39,600 bases of DNA, taken from the NCBI GenBank assembly GCA_963575745.1, contig CAUYUJ010005667.1:20001-59600 (forward strand), given 5' to 3'. This DNA comes from Prorocentrum cordatum. Its lineage: Eukaryota > Sar > Dinophyceae > Prorocentrales > Prorocentraceae. Each line of letters opens with the position of its first letter. The first letter of the stretch is position 1. The position numbers and the translations under genes were made by a program. Below are positions 26,306 to 36,649 of this stretch, one piece after another. The notes beneath the pieces are model-generated. The model worked only from the letters and a program-made list of their open reading frames with translations. It had not been told where the DNA came from and made no database searches.

Positions 26306-26619
26306 AGGGCAAGAGAAGAAGCGAAGGTGGCAACAGGAAAAAGGCCACCAACCACCGACGCCATCGGTGAAGATGACGAGGGACTGGCGCGAGAAAGACA
26401 ACTCGAACCAGCGAAAGCGGAACGAAGGGGGAAGGGACCAGAAAAGGGGGAACTAACAAGAAAGACGAAATAACCATCTGGCGGGAGAGCACGCACGCAC
26501 CCATGAGGGCACACATGTCTGCGCACACACAACATGATCATCATCGTCACCAACAACAGCGATAACAGCATCAGGTGCTGCAGCAGCAACAACACTATCA
26601 GCACCAGCCACAACACCAT

Positions 26620-26745
26620 CAACAACAACAATCATGTTAACAGTGTTCGCTCCTATCTGCACGCGTGCTATTCAACACGTATGTCCCAAACCCTCGATAC
26701 CCGCCCCCTTCGTCTTCGATCGAAACCCCTTGAGGGTATATCGTC
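26620..26745 (-). mobile_element. (CAA)n-ended dispersed element, copy 1
   Basis: Minus sense: GATCGAAGACGAAGGGGGCG, GGTATCGAGGGTTTGGGA, GCAGATAGGAGCGAACA, then ATGATTGTTGTTGTTG. The same order is found at 30355-30480 (plus sense) and 32470-32590 (minus sense). Confidence 0.55.
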
Positions 26746-26944
26746 CTTGCCTCCCACGCTCAGGTAGCGCAGCCCCTAAAACAGGGGAAGAAAGGACGGA
26801 CGGAAGGGAGAGGAAAAAGGATGGAACTCGAGAGGAATTAGCAGGAGGGGCGCTGGGAGCAGAAAGCACGGGCAGGTCGGGCGGGCAGACCCTAGCGGGC
26901 GGGTCAGGAAGGCGGGCCCCGGCGGCCAGGTCGAGCAAGCGGGT

Positions 26945-27155
26945 TGCTAAAGCGTGAGTCCTGCGTGAATCGCCAGGACGTCTCGAGCGATCGCGCGATT
27001 CCCAAGGAAATGATGAGACAGGCCAGAGCTAGAGCGTAATTCCTTAGTGTCGAAGGCGCGGCGCCTGAATACATTGCGAAGGAATCCAACGCGAGAGCGC
27101 GATTCATGTATACATTGCGAGGAACTCCCGCGCGAGAGCACGATGTTTCTTGTTT
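26945..27155 (+). repeat. Degenerate GAATCGCGAGGA...TCTCGAGCGGGAGC repeat, block 1
   Basis: Loose ~35-40 bp units such as GCGTGAATCGCCAGGACGTC, TCGAGCG, GCGCGATTC and TACATTGCGAGGAA. Related blocks: 27275-27625 (inverted), 32640-32860, 36650-37530, 37770-37840. Confidence 0.55.
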
Positions 27156-27274
27156 GTGTTTAAACCATTCTTTATATATAACACAAAAAACAATCAAACG
27201 GGAGCCGTTGAGCTCTCACTACTGACGAATAGTTGTTGTTGATCCCCCTTCTGGCGCACATGGTATTTCTCATG

Positions 27275-27625
27275 AAGTGCCACTCCAGGCGCTCGCACCC
27301 TGTTATTATATGGAAGAAGTTCTCCCTCCTCAAACTGCGCTGTTGGCCCCCAGGTTACAACAAGAACGGCTCCCGCCTGAGACTTCCTCACCGTTTAGCC
27401 AACACCCCCGCTCCCGCCTGAGACTTCTTCGCATTCTATTCAGGAACCGCGCTCTCGCTTCGGACTTCCTTACAATTGATTCAGGAATCGCTGTCCCGGC
27501 GCGCTGGAGTCGCGCTCTCGCTAGAGACTTGCTTGCAACGTACTCAAGAATAGCGCGCTTGCTTTGGAATTTCCACTCAGGCACCCAGGATTCGCACTCA
27601 CGCTTAGGACTCCCGCACAAAAAAC
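27275..27625 (-). repeat. Degenerate GAATCGCGAGGA repeat, block 2 (inverted)
   Basis: Inverse units: GGAACCGCGCTCTCGCTTCG, GACTTCCTTACAATT, GACTTGCTTGCAACG. With block 1 it makes a large imperfect inverted repeat around 27160-27270. Confidence 0.5.
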
Positions 27626-27644
27626 TTAGGAATCGAGATCTCGC

Positions 27645-28170
27645 TGCCCTTCGTGGCCCCGTTTCGTGGACCCGCTGCAACCCTTCGTGCCCCCCTCGCT
27701 GCCCTTCGTGGACCCGTTGCTGCCATTCGTGGCCCCCTTGCTGCCCTTCGTGGCCCCGTTGCAGCCTTTCGTGGCCCCCTGGTTTTGTTTTGTGGCCCCG
27801 TTGCAGCCCCTCGTGACCGCTTCGTTTTGTTTTGTGGGCCCGTTGCATCCTTTCGTGGCCCCCTCGCTGCCCTTCGTGGCCCCGTTGCTGCCCTTCGTGG
27901 CCCCCTCGTTGCCCTTCGTGGCCCCATTGCTGCCCCTCATGGCCCCCTTTCTGCCTTTCGTGGCCCCCTCGCTGCCTTTCGTGGCCCCGTTGCAATCCTT
28001 CGTGGCCCCTTCGCTGCCCTTCGTGGCCCCATATATGCATGCCCTTCGTGGCCCCCGCTCGTTCGCGCCCGACGTGGCCCCATGTGCATGCCTTTCGTGG
28101 CCCATCGTTGCCCTTTGTGGCCCCCTCGCTGCCCGTCGTGGCCCCCTCGCTGCCCTCACTGGCCCCGTCT
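27645..28170 (+). repeat. CTTCGTGGCCCC minisatellite, block 1
   Basis: Units of 18 bp (often paired as 36 bp): CCCTTCGTGGCCCCGTTG, about 28 copies with substitutions. The core GGGGCCACGAAG (inverse) recurs in the arrays at 29935, 31610 and 34015. Because 18 is a multiple of three, all frames are repetitive and open. Confidence 0.9.
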
Positions 28171-28191
28171 TTGCCCTCCGCAGCCCAATCT

Positions 28192-28218
28192 GTGTATATA
28201 TATATATATATATATATA
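28192..28218. repeat. (TA)n microsatellite
   Basis: About 13 TA units. Confidence 0.95.
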
Positions 28219-28434
28219 GATAGTATCAGTATTATGATTGCCCATTCGTAATATTAGTGCTATTATTTTGGGTAACGGTTGTTGCCCTGGGGGGGGGGCG
28301 GCGGGTAACGGCAACGGCGGCCGCGGCGTGCGCCCGCCAGGGTGCGCCCGCGCCATCGGCAGTCAATTGCCTGCAAGCGCTGGAATCGTTGCGCACGCGA
28401 CGATGCCAAACCCACTCGTGCAAGACATCGCCGC

Positions 28435-28690
28435 CCTAGTGCACCACAGTGCTTCGGTACACCACAACAGCTGCGTGCACAACGCCACCACGTGGCCCAT
28501 GCACGCAGCAAAATATGTATACTGTAGCAACCGTGTGCGCACGAGCGCTCGTGAACACCACATTGCCTGCTTGTGCCACAGCGCTTGTGTACACCGCAAC
28601 GCCCGCGCGCGCCGCAACACCCATGTGCACCGCAACGCCTGCGCATGCCACAGTGCTTCCGTGCACCACGACGCCAGTCTACAACAAAAC
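28435..28690 (+). repeat. 18-bp GTGCACCGCAACGCCTGC minisatellite, block 1
   Basis: About 14 diverged units; preceded by GGGTAACGG motifs and a G run (28270-28315). A sparser relative lies at 29480-29830. The sequence between 28690 and 28988 shows no repeat or gene that I recognise. Confidence 0.7.
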
Positions 28691-28987
28691 GTACCAACGG
28701 GCACATCAGTAGCTTGTGAAACCTTTTTGTTTCGTTGCGGGGCCCGCCACAAACCGCGGAACCCTCACCGCGTCGCCCGTGTACACCGTAGCACCTGGAG
28801 AGTAGTATCGATAGCACGGAAGCTGCTGGGCTGGCACCCTGTGCAGCGTTGGCAAGAACATCCGTAGCGTGCTTCGAACGAAACAGCCAAGAGGATATGG
28901 AAATCGATGGGAGGATTGGGGAAGGCTCGGGAGCGAGGTGGGGGGAGGCAAGCGGGAGGTAGCGGGGGAGGTTTAAAAGAGGTGGGC

Positions 28988-29063
28988 GTTCGTATATGTA
29001 TATATGTGTATACATGTGTATATATGTGTGTATATGTATATGTATATACATATATACATATAT

Positions 29064-29111
<48 letters not shown>

Positions 29112-29150
29112 ACACACATATACATATATGTATATGTATGTATAACCCAT
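28988..29150. repeat. (TA)n / TATATG microsatellite
   Basis: About 160 bp of TATATA with GTATAC interruptions. The following 330 bp (29151-29480) has no confident gene. Confidence 0.95.
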
Positions 29151-29479
29151 GACATGAGCACATAAGAGCGATCAACAATCGTACCTCGTCGCGCCAACAC
29201 GCAACGAACATGTCACGAAACTCGGCTCGCAAATGCGAACGAAAGCCTACGAGAAGGACGGGGAGGAGCGAGGGGAAGGACGATGCGAAGGGACGAAGAC
29301 GCTGTGCGGATAACGCGCAGCGCAATCCAGAGGGGAAGAGGAAAGAGAGGAGGAGGAGGGGCAGAGGACGACGGAAAAGGGGAAAGTAGGCGGTGGAACA
29401 AGCGGGAACAGGTAGGAATTGGCTGTACCATACAGCGACTGCGCCTTTGGCATCGTTCGACGCCGCCTCGCCTTCGTCA

Positions 29480-29830
29480 GCGCCACGTGCAACCGACGCG
29501 GGTTAACCGTTGCTCCACCTAGACATGGCCACAAAACCCCCTGGCACACATTGCTTCCAGACTTCCGCGCGTGGGAAGAGCAGGAGAAGAAAACATGGGA
29601 ATGTAGGCGTAAGCAACACTAGTCTGCACACCGCTACAACCTGCAGGCGCCACAACAAGCAGGAGAGCACCGACACGTGCATTTTAACACCACGCCATGT
29701 CTGTGAATTCGGCGCCGCATCAGGTAGGGAACCTGCGAACGCCACGGCGCGTTTGGGAACACCACAGATGCCTTTTTCAGCACCACGCCACGACTGTGAG
29801 CACAGCGCCTTGCCTGCTGAGAGGAGGGGG
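29480..29830 (+). repeat. Diverged CACCAC/GCACC minisatellite, block 2
   Basis: Scattered units such as GAGCACCGACACGTGCATTT, AACACCACGCCATG and GAACACCACAGATGCC. It is followed by GTTACCCGGGGGGGGCGGGTAAC-type sequence (29870-29910). Confidence 0.45.
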
Positions 29831-29934
29831 CTCCGCCCTCCACCCCCGACAAACCTACGATCGCTAGCGTGCGTTACCCGGGGGGGGCGGGTAACAAGCG
29901 TTACCCGCCAGAGGAAAATAACAACTCTCTATAC

Positions 29935-30150
29935 GCATGCCCTTCGTGGCCCCGCTGTCGCCCTTTGTGGCCCCCTGGCTGTCCTACGTGGCCCAGTTGC
30001 TGCCTTCAGTGCCCCCGGCGCTGCCTTCTGCGGCCCCGCATTATCTGCCCCTCGTGGCCCCCGTTCGTTCGCGCTTTTCGCGGCCCCATGCGCATTCCAT
30101 TCGTGTCTCCGCTGTCGCCCTTCGTGGCTTACTCTGTGCCCTTCGTGGCC
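29935..30150 (+). repeat. CTTCGTGGCCCC minisatellite, block 2
   Basis: Same unit and orientation as 27645-28170; also shares CGTGGCCCCCGTTCGTTCGC followed by GGCCCCATGCGCAT with 28045-28090. Confidence 0.8.
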
Positions 30151-30354
30151 CTGGTGTCGTTCTCTCTCTCGCTCTCGCTTTCGCTCGTCGTCGTCGTTGC
30201 CGTCGTCGTCGTCGACGTCGACGTCGTCGTCGTCGTGGTCGGTCCCCTGTCCGTCCCTCTTGGGGTCGGGCTGCCGCCGATAAGCGCTGCCGCTGGCCAG
30301 GCCGACGGTCCGCGGCCGCCCCGCCGCTTGCCGGGGCCCGGCCTGCAGGGAGGA

Positions 30355-30480
30355 AAGGTGTACCCCCCAAAAGGGGTACGATCGAAAATGAAGAGGGCGG
30401 GTATCGAGGGTTTCGCAAATACGCGTTAACGGACATTCGAGAAGATGAGAGCGAACAGTCTTAAAATTATTGTTGGTGTT
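30355..30480 (+). mobile_element. (CAA)n-ended dispersed element, copy 2
   Basis: GATCGAAAATGAAGAGGGCG, GGTATCGAGGGTTTCG, AGATGAGAGCGAACAGT, TTAAAATTATTGTTGGTGTT. Same body and end as copies 1 and 3. Confidence 0.55.
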
Positions 30481-30713
30481 GTTGTATCTCGGGGGCACAG
30501 GGCCCAATTCGAACACGAAGACTTTCCCTGGAAAACTTAGCCCGGCGAGTGACCTAACCATATGCATTTCTGAATACCGAAATGGTCGGAGGTTGGGGGG
30601 TGAGATCGACTTGGAACGGAGAGCCCCCCTACCGGGAAATCGATTTCGGTTTCGTGTTCGTGCGTGCCGTGCGGGCGAGGCGAAGCTGCGTGGGCGGGCG
30701 AGAGAAAATCTCC
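30481..30713. other. No confident gene
   Basis: Unremarkable sequence between the dispersed element and the 87-bp duplication. Confidence 0.3.
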
Positions 30714-30910
30714 TGTGGCTGAGGCGCGGCCGGAGCAAAAAAACCTTGACCGGGCGGCCGGTGCCCCGCGGTGTCCCGCCGGTGTCCCGCTGGTGTCCCG
30801 TGTGGCTGAGGCGCGGCCGGGGCAAAAGAACCTTGACCGGGCGGCCGGTGCCGCGCGGTTTCCCGCCGGTGTCCCGCTGGTGTCCCTTCGGTGTCCCGTC
30901 GGTGTCCCGA
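30714..30910 (+). repeat. Two 87-bp tandem units with CGGTGTCCCG subrepeats
   Basis: TGTGGCTGAGGCGCGGCCGG starts at 30714 and 30801; each unit ends in 10-bp GGTGTCCCGC repeats. Confidence 0.85.
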
Positions 30911-30918
30911 TGATGACG

Positions 30919-30978
<60 letters not shown>

Positions 30979-31320
30979 GTGATGATGATGCTGGTAATGA
31001 TGATGATTCTGTTGATGGTGGCGATGATGATGATGATGATGCTGGTGTCGTTGATGATGATGATGATGATGATGATGATTATGATGATGAGGATGATCAT
31101 GATGATGATGACGACGTCGATTGTGAGATCGATTGTGATATCGATAATGAAACCGAATGTGATATCGATTGTGCAATGCTGATGGTGATGATGGCCATGA
31201 TGGTGATGCTGCTTGTGATGATGATGACGACGTTGATGATGATGATGCTGATGATGATGCTGATGATGACGGTGATGATGATGTTAATGGTGATGTCGAT
31301 GATGATGATGATGATGACGA
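30908..31320. repeat. (GAT)n microsatellite with GATATCGATTGTGA inserts
   Basis: Long GATGAT runs, interrupted near 31110-31180 by repeated ATCGATTGTGATATCGAT. Asp, Met or Ile/His-rich frames here are simple-repeat translations. 31321-31609 has only a weak minus frame (31388-31600). Confidence 0.9.
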
Positions 31321-31609
31321 CGTCGATAGTGATATCGATTGTGAGATCGGTAGTGAGACCGAATGAGACAGCGAATGAGGTCTTCTCTCAGGTTCTCCTC
31401 CACCACGCACCCCTCGGTTCTGGAATATCAGCTTCCTCATCCTTCAAGGGTGACGTAACAACTCGACACCAACGCCCCCAAGAGCGAGCGGCAACGAAAC
31501 TATCTCCACTGGCACTGTCACAACAACATTCACCACTGTTGCCCATTGCTGGCCCCCCCCAAACCTCCTTATCACCCGCAGGGTGGTCGTATAGCTGGAG
31601 CTCCCGATG

Positions 31610-32235
31610 CGGCCACGAATGCTGTACTGGGTGGGGGACGGGCTGCGCCACTGGGACCTTCGGTGGGGCTCCCTATGGGGCCACGAAGCGCTGCACTCGG
31701 TCGGAGAGACGCATGCGGGCTGCGCCCCTGGGACCGTCCGTGGAGCTCCCTACGTGGCCACGACGCGCTGTACTGGGCGGGGGGCACGCGTGCGGGCTGC
31801 GCCACTGGGACTTTCCGGTGGAGCTTCTTTTTGGGCCACGAAGCGATGTACTCGGTCGGGGAGACGCCTGCGAACTGCGCGGGTGGGGCCCTCGGTGGAG
31901 CTTCCAGTTCGGCCACGCAGCACTGTACTGCGCGGGGGAGACGCCTGCGGGCTGCGACCCTGGGACCTTCCGGTGAGCTTTTTTTTGAGCCACGCAGCGC
32001 TGCACTGCCTGGGGGAGACGCGTGCGGGCTGTGACACTGGGACCTTCGGTGGAGCTCATTTTGGGGCCACGAAGCGTTGTACTGGGTGGGGGGGAGGCGT
32101 GCGGGCTGCGCCTCTGGGGCCTTCGGAGGAGCTCCCCATGGGGGGCCACGAGGTGCTGTACTGGGGGGGGGGGGGGAGACGCATGCGGGCTGCGCAATTG
32201 GAACCTTCGGTGGATTTTTGGGGCCACGAAACGTG
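31610..32235 (+). repeat. ~77-bp minisatellite, eight copies
   Basis: Each unit carries GGGGCCACGAAGCG, CTGTACTGGG, GACGCATGCGGGCTGCGCC and GGGACCTTCGGTGGAGCTCC. Read in reverse the 90-bp array at 34015-35100 has the same blocks in the same order, so the two arrays are homologous and inverted. Confidence 0.9.
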
Positions 32236-32469
32236 TGGTGTGTGTGTGCCAAAGTGAGGGGGGTGACGGGAGGATGGAGGATGGAGGAGGGGGAGGAGGA
32301 GGAGGAGGAGAGGAGGAGGAACGCGGGGCGCTGTCGCTTCAAAACGAAGACCCAACACCACAAAATGGTTGGGAAAACAGGGTGCGAGCTCCGGGAAAAT
32401 GTTCTCCAGTAGGGGGGGGTTCAAACATGAATCCGATAAACAAGCAACGACAGCAACACCAACGACAGC

Positions 32470-32590
32470 AACAACAACAACAACAACAACCATCATTTTA
32501 ATACTGCTCGCTCTTATCTGCTCGAGTGTCATTTAGCGTGCACTTCCCGAACCCTCGATACCCGGCTTCTTCGTCTTCGATCATGCCACT
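32470..32590 (-). mobile_element. (CAA)n-ended dispersed element, copy 3
   Basis: Minus sense: GATCGAAGACGAAGAAGCCG, GGTATCGAGGGTTCGGGAAG, CACTCGAGCAGATAAGAGCG, then ATGATGGTTGTTGTTGTTG. A (TA)n run lies beside it at 32596-32622. Confidence 0.55.
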
Positions 32591-32639
32591 TCACATATAT
32601 ATATATATATATATATATATTTCTTTGTGAGTTCTGCGT

Positions 32640-32860
32640 GATTAGCCAGAAGTTTCCACCGAAGGAGCGCTTCTCAAAGAAATTTGAGGAAGTCCCCAAC
32701 GAACGCGCGATTCCTGAATGGCGAGAGCGCGGCGCCAGAGTACATTGCGAGGAAGCCTCAGGCGGGAGCGCGATTCTTGCGCAAATTGCGAGAAAACGTC
32801 AAGCGGGAGCGGGGGACCGGAAACAAATTTCGAGGAAGCATCAAGCGGGAGCCGTTGTTG
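32640..32860 (+). repeat. Degenerate GAATCGCGAGGA repeat, block 3
   Basis: Units such as GCGCGATTCCTGAATGGCG, TACATTGCGAGGAAGCCTC and GTCAAGCGGGAGC. Confidence 0.55.
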
Positions 32861-33009
32861 TTGTAAGCCAGGGGCCAGGGGCACGGCTTGAGGAGGAAGG
32901 CTCTCCCTGATAAAAGAACAGGGTGCGAGCGCTGGGAGGGGCACTTCATTTGAAAAATGCAATGTGCACCTGAGGGGGGATCAAAAACGACTATTCTTCG
33001 ATAGTGAGT

Positions 33010-33165
33010 TCAACAACAACAGTAACAACAATAACAACAACAGCAGCAGCAACAGCAACAACAACTTCAACACCAACAGCAACAACAGCAGCAACAACAA
33101 CGACAACAACGACAACACCGAAACAACATCAACAACACCAACAACAACATTACGAATCCACACTC
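33010..33165 (+). repeat. (CAA)n microsatellite
   Basis: CAACAACAG and ACAACA repeats, about 155 bp. Confidence 0.9.
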
Positions 33166-33211
33166 AAACACTACACGTCAGACAATCAACGCCATCTACT
33201 GAAAACAATAC

Positions 33212-33421
33212 GTGCGACTTGTCTCCGAGGAGCCATCTAAGCCAAAGCGCACTTCGTCCGAGAACAGCGGCCTCGACCCGAGCAGAACCTTGGAACACAA
33301 CAGCTCGGGCATCTCCCACAGTGGCACCTCCTCGGACGGCGTCTTCACGTCGGCCACGGCCCCAAACATGCCGGCGCTGCTGAGCATCACCACGAACGAG
33401 CCAGCGCCCTTCGCGGTGGGA
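33212..33421 (-). CDS. Probable internal exon, unknown protein (exon 2 of pair)
   Basis: On minus, acceptor CTTCGGGAG after a C/T-rich run; open for 70 codons with strong GC3; reads PTAKGAGSFVVMLSSAGMFG, AVADVKTPSEEVPLWEMPEL, LCSKVLLGSRPLFSDEVRFG and ends near a GTATTG donor. The first base completes a codon left open by the exon ending at 33559, so the two exons are in phase. No family recognised; a compact soluble domain is likely. Confidence 0.55.
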
Positions 33422-33558
33422 CTCCCGAAGCCAAGAGGAGGAATCAAACGCCGAATCACCCTATCCCTGCCAACCCTCCCCCCTCTCCCCATGCAGGGAG
33501 AGGGAACAAAAGAGGGGCGTGAGGGGGCGGAAGCGAAGCGAAGCACCGGGCAACCTAC

Positions 33559-33650
33559 ATGTTGATGATGCGGAGCCGCGTGGCCGACGCCCGTGGGGCC
33601 ACGATGATATCAGAACGCTTGCGGAGACCGATCCACACACACACACACCA
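33559..33650 (-). CDS. Candidate exon 1 of the 33.2-33.6 kb gene
   Basis: Minus frame WIGLRKRSDIIVAPRASATR then LRIIN, ending at donor GTAGGT (33553-33558) in phase 2, which fits the acceptor at 33422. The 5' boundary is uncertain: a (GT)n run near 33640 makes the start ambiguous. The intron would be 137 bp and contains no palindrome. Confidence 0.4.
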
Positions 33651-34014
33651 CGAACGATGCGTCGAATGGATGCCGTGCGCGGGGACGCCATGCGGTAGCG
33701 GTGAGGTTTGTGATGTGCTTCGGGGTCTCGTCTGATGCATCGTGCTATTCCCGTCAAGGGTTGCAGTGGGGCAGCTATGTTGAAGCGGAGACGACGCCAA
33801 GTGAACTGCGTATCAACAGTCAATGCAAAACGTTCCGCCCCTTGGGCGTTGTCATGCGATTTCGTCGAACACCACCCTGCTGGGGTGGGAACCCGGAAGC
33901 GTGAACGCCGCAGACCGACAAACTGGTGTGAATGGTTGGTGGGGGTTTTCGGTGCCAAGTGCCATGAGGAAAGAAGCGAAGGAACAAGGGAAGCTCGACG
34001 CAGCTCCCACACAA

Positions 34015-35100
34015 GGCCCAAATGCCAGCGTTCGCATGCGGTCACCGCACCCATTTTGGCACACCCCTCAAACGCTTCGTGGCCCCACAGGGAGCCCCAC
34101 CGAAGGCCCAAATGCCAGCGTTCGCATGGGGCCACCGCACCTATTTTGGCACAACCCTCAAACGTTCCGCGGCCTCACAGGGAGCCCCACCGAAGGCCCA
34201 AATGCCAGCGTTCACATGCGGCCACCGCACCCACTCTGGCACACCCCTCACACGTTTCGGAGTCCCATAAGAAGACCCACCGAAGGCCCAAATGCCAGCG
34301 TTCGCATGCGGTCACCGCACACACTTTGGCACAGCCCTCACACGTCTCGTGGCCCCATAGGGAGACCCCTGAAGGCCCAAATGTCAGCGTTCGCATGTGC
34401 ACACCGCTCCCATGTTGGCACACCCTCCACACGTTTCGTGGCCCCATAGAAAGCCCCACCGAAGGCCCAACTGCCAGCGTTCGCACGCGGCCACCACACT
34501 CACTTTGGCACAGCCCTCACACGGTTCGGGGCCCCATAGGGAGCCCCACCGAAGGCCCAAATGCCAGCGTTCGCATGCGGCCACCGCACCCATGTGGGCA
34601 CACCCTCCACACGCTTCGTGACCCCACAGGGAACCCCACCGAAGGCCAAAACGCCAGCGTTCACATGCGGCCACCGCACCCACTCTGGCACACCCCTCAC
34701 ACGTTTCGGAGTCCCACAGGGAACCCCACCGAAAGCCAAAATGCCAGCGTTCACATGCGGCCACCGCAACCACTCTGGCACACCCTTCACACGTTTCGGA
34801 GCCCCATAAGGAACCCCACCGAAAGCCAAAATGCCAGCGTTCACATGCGGCCACCGCACCCACTCTGGCACACCCCTCACACGTTTCGGAGTCCCATAAG
34901 AAGACCCACCGAAGGCCCAAATGTCAGCGTTCGCATGTGCACACCGCTCCCATGTTGGCACACCCTCCACACGTTTCGTGGCCCCATAGGAAGCCCCACC
35001 GAAGGCCCAACTGCCAGCGCCCGCATGCACCCACCGCGCCCAGTTTGGCACACCCCTCACTCGTGTGGTAGCCCCACAGGGAGCTCCACCAAATGCGGTG
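34015..35100. repeat. 90-bp minisatellite, twelve copies
   Basis: Regular 90-bp units: AAATGCCAGCGTTCGCATGC, GGCCACCGCACCCACTCTGG, CACACCCCTCACACGTTTCG, GGCCCCATAGGGAGCCCCAC, CGAAGGCCC. Being a multiple of three it gives 30-residue repeats in every frame (plus frame 33735-35420; PAFACGHRTH...). No sign of selection on one frame, so I treat it as non-coding. Confidence 0.95.
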
Positions 35101-35414
35101 CATACAACGACGGTGCTCACAACTGCACATGGTTGGGTCCTTCGCCAGGCTCATTTCCTTTCGCGACCCCCGGAGGTCTAGACCCTCTCCCCGGGGCCGC
35201 TGTTTCATCCAGAGTCATGTTTCGCAACCGTCCTGTGGCGCGGGGCCCTGGCTTCGAAGAGACAGCGGCCCGCATCCTCCTTCCCTGGTCCTCCTCCTCC
35301 CCCCCCCGCTCCTATGCCCCTGCCCTCCGCGCTTCCGCATCGCCGCCAGCAGCCCTGGACTCTGACAGGCAGGAGTCTCACGACATCCCCGGCAAAGAGG
35401 GGCCTCCAGGGCAC
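35101..35414. other. No confident gene; CTC-rich patch
   Basis: A C/T-rich patch at 35275-35320. The minus frame of the next exon continues open into here but loses its coding character after a possible donor at 35414. Confidence 0.3.
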
Positions 35415-35544
35415 CCCTGAAGTCCGCCGCGAACGCCGGCGGGGCCAGCAGCGGTCGCCGGCACGCCTCGCCCGCGGCCGCGGTGTCCGCGGCCACGTGG
35501 CAGCGCTCGAAGAGGAGCTGCCGCTGCGGCTGTGGGTCCCCCTC
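35415..35544 (-). CDS. Candidate internal exon, unknown protein
   Basis: A textbook acceptor (TTGTTTCGCTCCATCAG) precedes EGDPQPQRQLLFERCHVAAD then TAAAGEACRRPLLAPPAFAA and DFR. A GT donor (GTGCCC) follows at 35414. Third positions are almost all G or C. Upstream is a (CA)n tract. No domain recognised. Confidence 0.45.
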
Positions 35545-35574
35545 CTGATGGAGCGAAACAAGGAGCCCAGGGGG

Positions 35575-35710
35575 ACACACACACACACAAGTACATACAC
35601 AAACACACACACAAACACATGCAACCCCCACATAACCACACACAGCCACACACACAGCCACACCGAACACATGCAACCCCCACATAGCCACACACACACA
35701 CACGCCATTC
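35575..35710. repeat. (CA)n-rich microsatellite
   Basis: CACACACA and CACAACCACACA repeats; another block at 35905-35985. Confidence 0.85.
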
Positions 35711-36078
35711 AAGTATCCCCCACATTTCTACAGATCTCTTGAATGTTCCTTTTCCCCTCCGCATTCCACACTTCTATACGTTTTCATGAACGCCAGTGCT
35801 CATTTGTGCTTGTGCCTGTTTGCCCACATCTCAAGTGTGGCTCGTGTTTTCTCTGGGGGGCCGCGCAGTACGTGCTCCTCCCCCCATCTCCTACTCTCAT
35901 TTCATACACACACACACGCGCACTCATTCACACATTCCCAAATCCACACACGTACACACACTCACAAACCCGCACACTCATTTTTTTTTGACTCGCCTCT
36001 CTGCGGGACTATGAATTCTCTGACACAGGCCGCGCCTCCACCAGCAACCTCAACATGCGCGTTCCTTCCACTCCAACC

Positions 36079-36292
36079 TCAACACGCCTCGTCCACCTCC
36101 AACCCCACCTCCCACCCACTCACCCGCCTCACATCTGCAAGCTGGTGGCAAGCAGGGCGCAAGCAACGGACACCATCCATGGCTTTCAGACTAGGAAGCT
36201 CGCTCCATGGGACAACATTAGCCGTGGGCGCCTGAGCTCGTGTCGTGAAAATGCTCGACCATGCTGCCAGGCACTGAGACAGTGTCCCCAGG
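36079..36292 (-). CDS. Weak candidate exon
   Basis: Minus strand after CTCCTAAG reads DLGTLSQCLAAWSSIFTTRA then SLKAMDGVRCLRPACHQLAD and ends in TGA (36079-36081). Protein-like, but GC3 is moderate and the plus strand is open too. Confidence 0.2.
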
Positions 36293-36649
36293 TCCTTAGG
36301 AGCCTTCAATCTTCAGCACTCCGTATTGCGCATACGAACGAAGGGCCGAGACCCCAGTAACAACCAACGATACGCACATTCGTTCAATATTACTTCTGCA
36401 AGGCAATGCTACTTAAAGAAGCTTGCCATTAACACGCCCAATGCAAACGCGCATGGCACGCAGAATAATGTAGCCGCTTCAAGCAATCCTCGCCCTCCCT
36501 CGGACGCTCTCCCCCAGGACTCCCAAACCCATGCCACACGCACTCCCTCTCCTCCACATTCCCTGCTTTCATGATGACCAAGGCTGCGGTGACGTGGAGA
36601 CGATTGGTTCACACTCAGACGGTGCAAGAAACCGTCAACACCCGCACAC

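Noticed and set aside
28238-28867. 210-codon His/Cys-rich plus frame as a metal-binding protein
   Set aside because: The His/Cys content arises from the 18-bp GTGCACCGCAACGCC repeat, and the opposite strand is equally open.
30908-31320. Poly-Asp protein from (GAT)n
   Set aside because: Pure microsatellite; every frame gives a homopolymer (Asp, Met or the complementary Ile, His, Ser).
33735-35420. 561-codon plus frame with 30-residue repeats
   Set aside because: A direct consequence of the 90-bp unit; other frames and the other strand are equally open in the array.
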